Source: Nelumbo lutea
Taxonomy: Eukaryota > Streptophyta > Magnoliopsida > Proteales > Nelumbonaceae
Reading direction: 5' to 3'
Assembly: GCA_022828595.1 (NCBI GenBank)
Contig: JAKGHH010000002.1
Coordinates: forward strand, 70,032,383-70,096,382
DNA length: 64,000 bases
The notes below the pieces were generated by a model. It ran no database searches. It was not told the origin of the DNA and saw nothing but the letters and a program-made list of their open reading frames with translations. Shown piece by piece: positions 59,270-64,000 of this stretch. Both the position numbers and the translations under genes were made by a program. Position 1 is the first letter of the stretch. Each line of letters starts with the position of its first letter.

Positions 59270-60757
59270 TATGTTCGTGATACATGCAATTGGGTATCAA
59301 ATAATGTGCACACGTAGTTAACACATGGGATTTAATCTTATAATTGCTCTTTTTTCTCTAAATGAAATTATTATGTTCCAAAAAGTATTAATAAAAGTGA
59401 CAAATTTCTAAAGTGTGTTTGGTCCCCATGGATTTCCAAAAAAAAGCAAGTATTCCACGAGACCAAAAGGTCCAGACCACCTTGACGAGAGAAAGGGAGG
59501 CACATAGTGAGTCCCATCATGAGAGCCCAAAAGACCAAATGGTGCATACTTATGTGCACCATGAGCAGCTTACCAAGTCAATCACTCTTACCCCACTTAA
59601 ATGGGTTGGAATAATCAAGGATTCCAAGGGCTCAAATCATTAATCCCAAACCCTAAATGAGTAGATCAAGTTTGTACAGAGTAAAAATGGAGGGGGTAGT
59701 GGTTAAGTGCGCCACCCATCATTCTTCATGATGATATGACGGAAAGCTATCACATACCTACATGGGAATATATGCAGAATGGGACAAAGGTGTATGTGTA
59801 TGAGAATCTTGACTTAGAGAATAAATAAATGTTATTCCCTAATTCTAAATTAGGTTTGGATTTAATAGGGTATATTTAATATATAAACAAGAAAAGAGAA
59901 ATTGGTACCAGTGATTTAGATGTGGAGAACTTCAACGGTCACTCCATGATTGGGAGGACCCTACTAAAAGATAACAATGATATGGGGCTTTAATCGTTTC
60001 ATTTAGGTTTCTTAAAAATAGTGGTGGGCAAGAGATGCAAATAGGACATGAGGGTTATGGGTTATTTGATAATGGCTGAATGGGTTGAACTGAACTGAAC
60101 TGAATGATTTATTATTTTGTTTGTTTTAATAGATGAAATAGTAATAGGTTATTTATGAAAACACCTCTTACATATAATTTCACAGATTAAAAGTGAATGA
60201 AAAATGTTTAAGGGAATCAGGTCTTGATTGTTAATTTCTTCCAAAATTATCCCTAATACTTTTTTAAATAGAGAACTAAATTGATTGAACATAATGGTTG
60301 CTAATGTTTTACCAAGGGCAAGAATGACATTTTAATTTTCACTTTATTTTGATTAAATTTATTTGAACGGATGTTATGGACAAAACTCAAAACCATCATC
60401 TTCCTCTCCCATATCCACTAATAGAAGGTTGATTATGTAAATAAGTTATAAAACGTAAGGTGTTTTAGTAAAATGCAAACTATAAGTTAGGTTTTAATTA
60501 TAAATCTGTGAAACTAGATGGGTGTTAGTAAATGATCCTATAATAAAATATTGGAAGTATTTTAATCAACCCATCACCATCATGCAATTTGGTTATTAAA
60601 AAGTTCACAACTTAATGACTTATGAGGTGTTTGGTTTGCCAAAGATAAGTAATTTTTCTACTAACAGCAATTAACCATTAGAAAATAGAAAAAAAAATAG
60701 TTTTTTCATAACTTTAATTTAATAAGTAAATTAAGTAAATTAGACTAGTAAAAAAAG
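59270..60757. other. Intergenic, no gene recognised
   Basis: AT-rich sequence. A GTGTTTGGTTTGCC phrase near 60633 resembles a MITE end, but no partner was found. Confidence 0.4.
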
Positions 60758-61379
60758 GCAAATTACAATGGCTCACCTATACTATGAGGTAAACTTTCAT
60801 TTACAACAAAGACCCTGAACTTTCACTTTACAACAACAAATTCCTCTTGGCCATTAATTTAGATGATAGAATGCATTAAATTATCATAATACCCATATGA
60901 GCTTTCTTTATTTTATTTCCCTCTCCTTTTCTCTTAAACCCTAATTGACCCAAAAATACTTCTATTTTCCCCCACATGAAACCAGCTAAAATAACAAGAA
61001 TCATTTCACTGACATAGAAAAACAAGTCTCTTTATACTCTTGTTTCATTTCACTGACATGAATGCCTCTCTTCACCTTAAAATATAAAAATTATCTATTA
61101 ATTCCTCAAATAAATCAAAAAACCTCTGCCATTTCATTTGAATATTGAATCCAGCCATAAATCTTCAAGGATCTATTAGAGCAAACGAGAGGACTTTAAT
61201 ATTATACTTAGAAAGCTAATTGAATCATAATTCATTCAAATAAATAAGCAAACAGTAATTTGGGGATTTAATAGATTTTAAACAGCTGAATGAAAATCTT
61301 TTTTGAAGTTAATTGAGGGAACTTTAATGGAAGGAGTATTTGTCACAAAATAAAAGTTTAGGGGTTTTTGTAATTTACT
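60758..61379. mobile_element. Long-TIR MITE (AAATTACA...CCTAAACTTT type), about 622 bp
   Basis: Left end CAAATTACAATGGCTCACCT followed by GGTAAACTTTCATTT. The right end on the minus strand is GTAAATTACAAAAACCCC followed by TAAACTTTTATTTTGTGACA. The TAAATTACA..CCCC..AACTTT terminus is a common plant MITE type often assigned to Mutator-like elements. The target duplication is uncertain. The interior is AT-rich and non-coding. Confidence 0.5.
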
Positions 61380-61740
61380 CAAAATTAAGTTTATGATAAG
61401 GCCTATTCATGAAGCAAACATTACCTTGATCACCAGAGATAAAGCAATAAGCCATTCAGTCCAGCCACTTCAGCCATTATCAAATGGTCCCATAGCAATG
61501 AATATGTGGGAGCACTTGCAATGGACTTGCCGACAGGGCAAAAGGAGCCATTGCTACTGTGTATATTTTGTTATTAGTGGTTAAGTGGTGCACTGCCTTC
61601 CGAATTCATTTTTTATTATGGCGATGGGTAGCCTTAAACTAGCATACATCTCGCAATCAGAATAGCTAGGCCAAATTGGTCAAAGCAAAGTAATTTGGAT
61701 CATTTGCAGACTTTGGTTGGTAGAGAAATAGGCCATTGCC
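61380..61740. other. Intergenic, no gene recognised
   Basis: Short non-coding gap between two DNA elements. A 63-codon open frame at 61393-61584 has no recognisable domain. Confidence 0.4.
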
Positions 61741-61748
61741 AAAGCGAG

Positions 61749-62120
61749 TAGGAGTGTCGATTGGATTGGATTTGGTCCAATCCTATCCAGTCCAATGTGA
61801 ATTCATTACAAATGGATTAGGTCTAATTCAATCCAATGAATAATTTGGACTATTTTAGATCGATCCAATTTAATGTTTAGACCGTCTAATTTGTTCAAAT
61901 TTATTTTAATTTAGATTAGTTTTAACCCAAATCTGGTCCATTGACACTTTATATTCTTATCTTATATCAATGGACTGGACATTGACTTAATCCAATATAA
62001 ATTTATTACGGATGGACCAAGCACAGTCCAATCTAATAAATATTTTGGACTGGATTTGTCCAATCCACTATGCCTTTTGATCTGTCAAATCCATCCAAAA
62101 CTGGTCCATTAACACCCTTA
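61749..62120. mobile_element. hAT-type non-autonomous element, 372 bp
   Basis: Left end TAGGAGTGTCGATTGGATTG; right end on the minus strand TAAGGGTGTTAATGGACCAG. The flanks AAAGCGAG (61741-61748) and AAAGCAAG (62121-62128) match at 7 of 8 bases. The interior repeats GGTCCAAT/ATTGGACT phrases on both strands. Non-coding. Confidence 0.7.
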
Positions 62121-62128
62121 AAAGCAAG

Positions 62129-62849
62129 CCAAGATAATGCATTGCCATGGCCAAGTTGGATGCTATGATGCATTAGAATGAAATTCCTCCTTTATCAGCT
62201 CTCAATTGGTTTTCTAGAGTTCAGAACCAGGGTAGCGGAAAATATGGCCAGGCCAAGTCACCCATGTTATCATATGAAATTTCAGATTCTCTCAAACATG
62301 GGATATTATGGGAGGCTTAGCTTAATTGGGATTAGCTGAATTCTATGGCTATTCAGAAGCCTGTGAAACCAATGATAATATTACATGTCAGTAATAAATT
62401 TATAGGCCCCATTGTAAAAAGAGTAGATTTCATGTATTTTATTTCAAACGTGGAATATTATCATTGGTTATACAGCCCGCTGAACAGTCATAGTGTTCAT
62501 CTAATCCTTTCTCGGCATAGCTTTATTTTCTATTGCTGATAAATGGGCGGCCATGTTAAAATTTTCTTAATTGTTTTATAAAAGAAAATTAATTCTTAAA
62601 AATAGGGAAGGATGTAGCCTGACTTACCTTAATACCCAAGCATGCAAAGTCTCCCTCACCCACTTACCCCCACCTAAAACAAAACAAATAAAAGATGCAA
62701 AAAAAACTAAACAAATTATAAAATGGTTAAATGTAAGGCTAGGAGGACCTAAATTGTCTTCATGAATTCAAACACAATAGTAAAGAACTTCTCAGCAATA
62801 CTTTTATTGGTTAAAAAGTCAGCACACTGGTTTCCTTCCCAAAGGGTAT
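62129..62849. other. Intergenic, no gene recognised
   Basis: Non-coding sequence between two hAT-type elements. Open frames at about 62345-62539 and 62571-62765 have no domain. Confidence 0.4.
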
Positions 62850-62857
62850 GAGTGAAG

Positions 62858-63324
62858 TAGGGATGGCAATTTTCCCCATCCCCTACTAAAGTCTGACTTT
62901 CCTGACCCGATCGAGATTGTTTTGGTGGGGTGGGGATAGAGATAGGGATTAATAGGAATCCCAGATTGGGGTCAAGGTCGGGGATGGGGATTGAGGTCCC
63001 TGCCCTACCTTGACCCCTATTATATATTTATATATATTTAAATGTTATTTATATTATATATTTATCAAAATACATTTAAAACATTATTTATAATTTATAA
63101 TTTTTATTTATTTTAAGTAAATTTAATTTTCAAAAAATACTATTATCTAAAAAAAATTGGAGATTTGGGTCCCGTAAGGAACCCATCCCCATCAGGGATT
63201 GAAGATGGAGGACAAGTTTTATCCCCGACAAGGATCAAGAACAGGGATGGGGGTTAATTTCAGAATCAGGGGTGGAGACGGAGAATATAATCCATGCCCT
63301 GAACCCGCCCCGTTGCCATTCCTA
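62858..63324. mobile_element. hAT-type non-autonomous element with exact 8-bp target duplication, 467 bp
   Basis: GAGTGAAG flanks both sides exactly (62850-62857 and 63325-63332). Left end TAGGGATGGCAATTTTCCCC; right end on the minus strand TAGGAATGGCAACGGGGCGG. Guanine-rich GGGGATGGGGAT phrases near both ends surround an AT-rich core. Non-coding. Confidence 0.85.
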
Positions 63325-63332
63325 GAGTGAAG

Positions 63333-63521
63333 ATCACATTCATTCTTTGCAAAAGGATAACTCACCTCACCGAGCATAATATCCATAATAATCTTGTTCC
63401 CCCTTCAACCTCAACTTCTTTGAATTATTTTTCAAAGTAGATCTTTAAGCCATCCCACAGAAACTGTGAACAGCAAAGAGAATAAAAAAGGAGTTACGCA
63501 GCAAGCCACTAGCGCCTTCTT
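63333..63521. other. Short gap between two hAT-type elements
   Basis: Non-coding sequence, nothing recognised. Confidence 0.4.
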
Positions 63522-63529
63522 CCTAGGAG

Positions 63530-63848
63530 TAGGGGTGGCAAGCCCAATTCATTGGCTCGATTGTTAAATGAACCGAGCTCGAGTCTATTAGAACTCAACT
63601 CATGAGGCTCGCAAGTCAGCTCGAATATATATATAATCATAGAAAATAATATATATAATAAAAATATTATAATTATTAATTATTATAATTCTTAATTTTT
63701 AAATATCAAATAAAAAATATTTTTATATATAATTTTTTATTTTTATAAAATATTTTTTCTTAAAATCGAACTCGAACTTTGTAGAATAGTCTCGAGCCGA
63801 GCTCAAACATGATAGTATTCATCTCCGCTCGACTCGAATCCACCCCTA
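63530..63848. mobile_element. hAT-type non-autonomous element with exact 8-bp target duplication, 319 bp
   Basis: CCTAGGAG flanks both sides exactly (63522-63529 and 63849-63856). Left end TAGGGGTGGCAAGCCCAA; right end CTCGAATCCACCCCTA. It shares the TAGGGGTGG ends and GAGCTCGAG phrases with the elements at 25148 and 33039 and fixes the true boundaries of that family. Confidence 0.88.
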
Positions 63849-64000
63849 CCTAGGAGTTACCTATACACACCCCATCCATAGTTAATTTATTGACTACATT
63901 ATTAGGATATTTCCATGAGACCATTTATTATCTGATTCTTTCTTAAATCTTTCATATGAATATTGAGCACTTGGAACAATAAAAGAATTGTTACCCTTCC

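Noticed and set aside
1..64000. tRNA, rRNA or CRISPR-like arrays
   Set aside because: No T-loop/anticodon arrangement, rRNA core or spaced-repeat array was found. The regular repeats seen are tandem satellites without unique spacers.

Overview
This is nuclear DNA from a flowering plant, probably a dicot. The evidence is AT-rich sequence, GT-AG introns, two plant-specific gene families with many exons, and abundant plant transposable elements (hAT, Harbinger/Tourist, Mutator-like, CACTA, copia, gypsy, L1-type LINE). The species cannot be named from the sequence. Gene density is low: two complete genes and the 3' end of a third, all rebuilt here by joining exons across splice sites.

Layout. 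Positions 1-313 (+) hold the last two exons of an unidentified gene. Positions 1.9-13.7 kb are a transposon graveyard: copia-like fragments, a short gypsy-type element with direct terminal repeats, a CACTA end, a decayed LINE reverse transcriptase, probable solo LTRs, an AT-rich element with a 145-bp tandem repeat, and MITEs. Positions 13.7-18.7 kb are non-coding with microsatellites. Positions 18716-21246 (-) hold a complete six-exon ALMT10-like anion channel gene (508 aa) with a TATA box upstream. Positions 21.5-38.2 kb are intergenic, with hAT-type and Mutator-type short elements and a fossil BED zinc finger. Positions 38262-45589 (-) hold a complete ten-exon LONESOME HIGHWAY (LHW) type bHLH gene (943 aa). 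Its long leader carries a 16-codon upstream ORF. Positions 46.2-64 kb are non-coding and rich in short DNA transposons, many with recognisable target-site duplications, plus a GC-rich LTR with a 40-bp tandem array.

The two full genes are neighbours on the same strand but have separate roles: anion transport at a membrane, and transcriptional control of vascular cell division. Nothing suggests that they act together. No CRISPR-like, operon-like or defence system is present. The strongest second-look items are the LHW upstream ORF, a 22-residue internal duplication in the ALMT protein, and several small transposon families whose ends and target duplications can be placed to the base.
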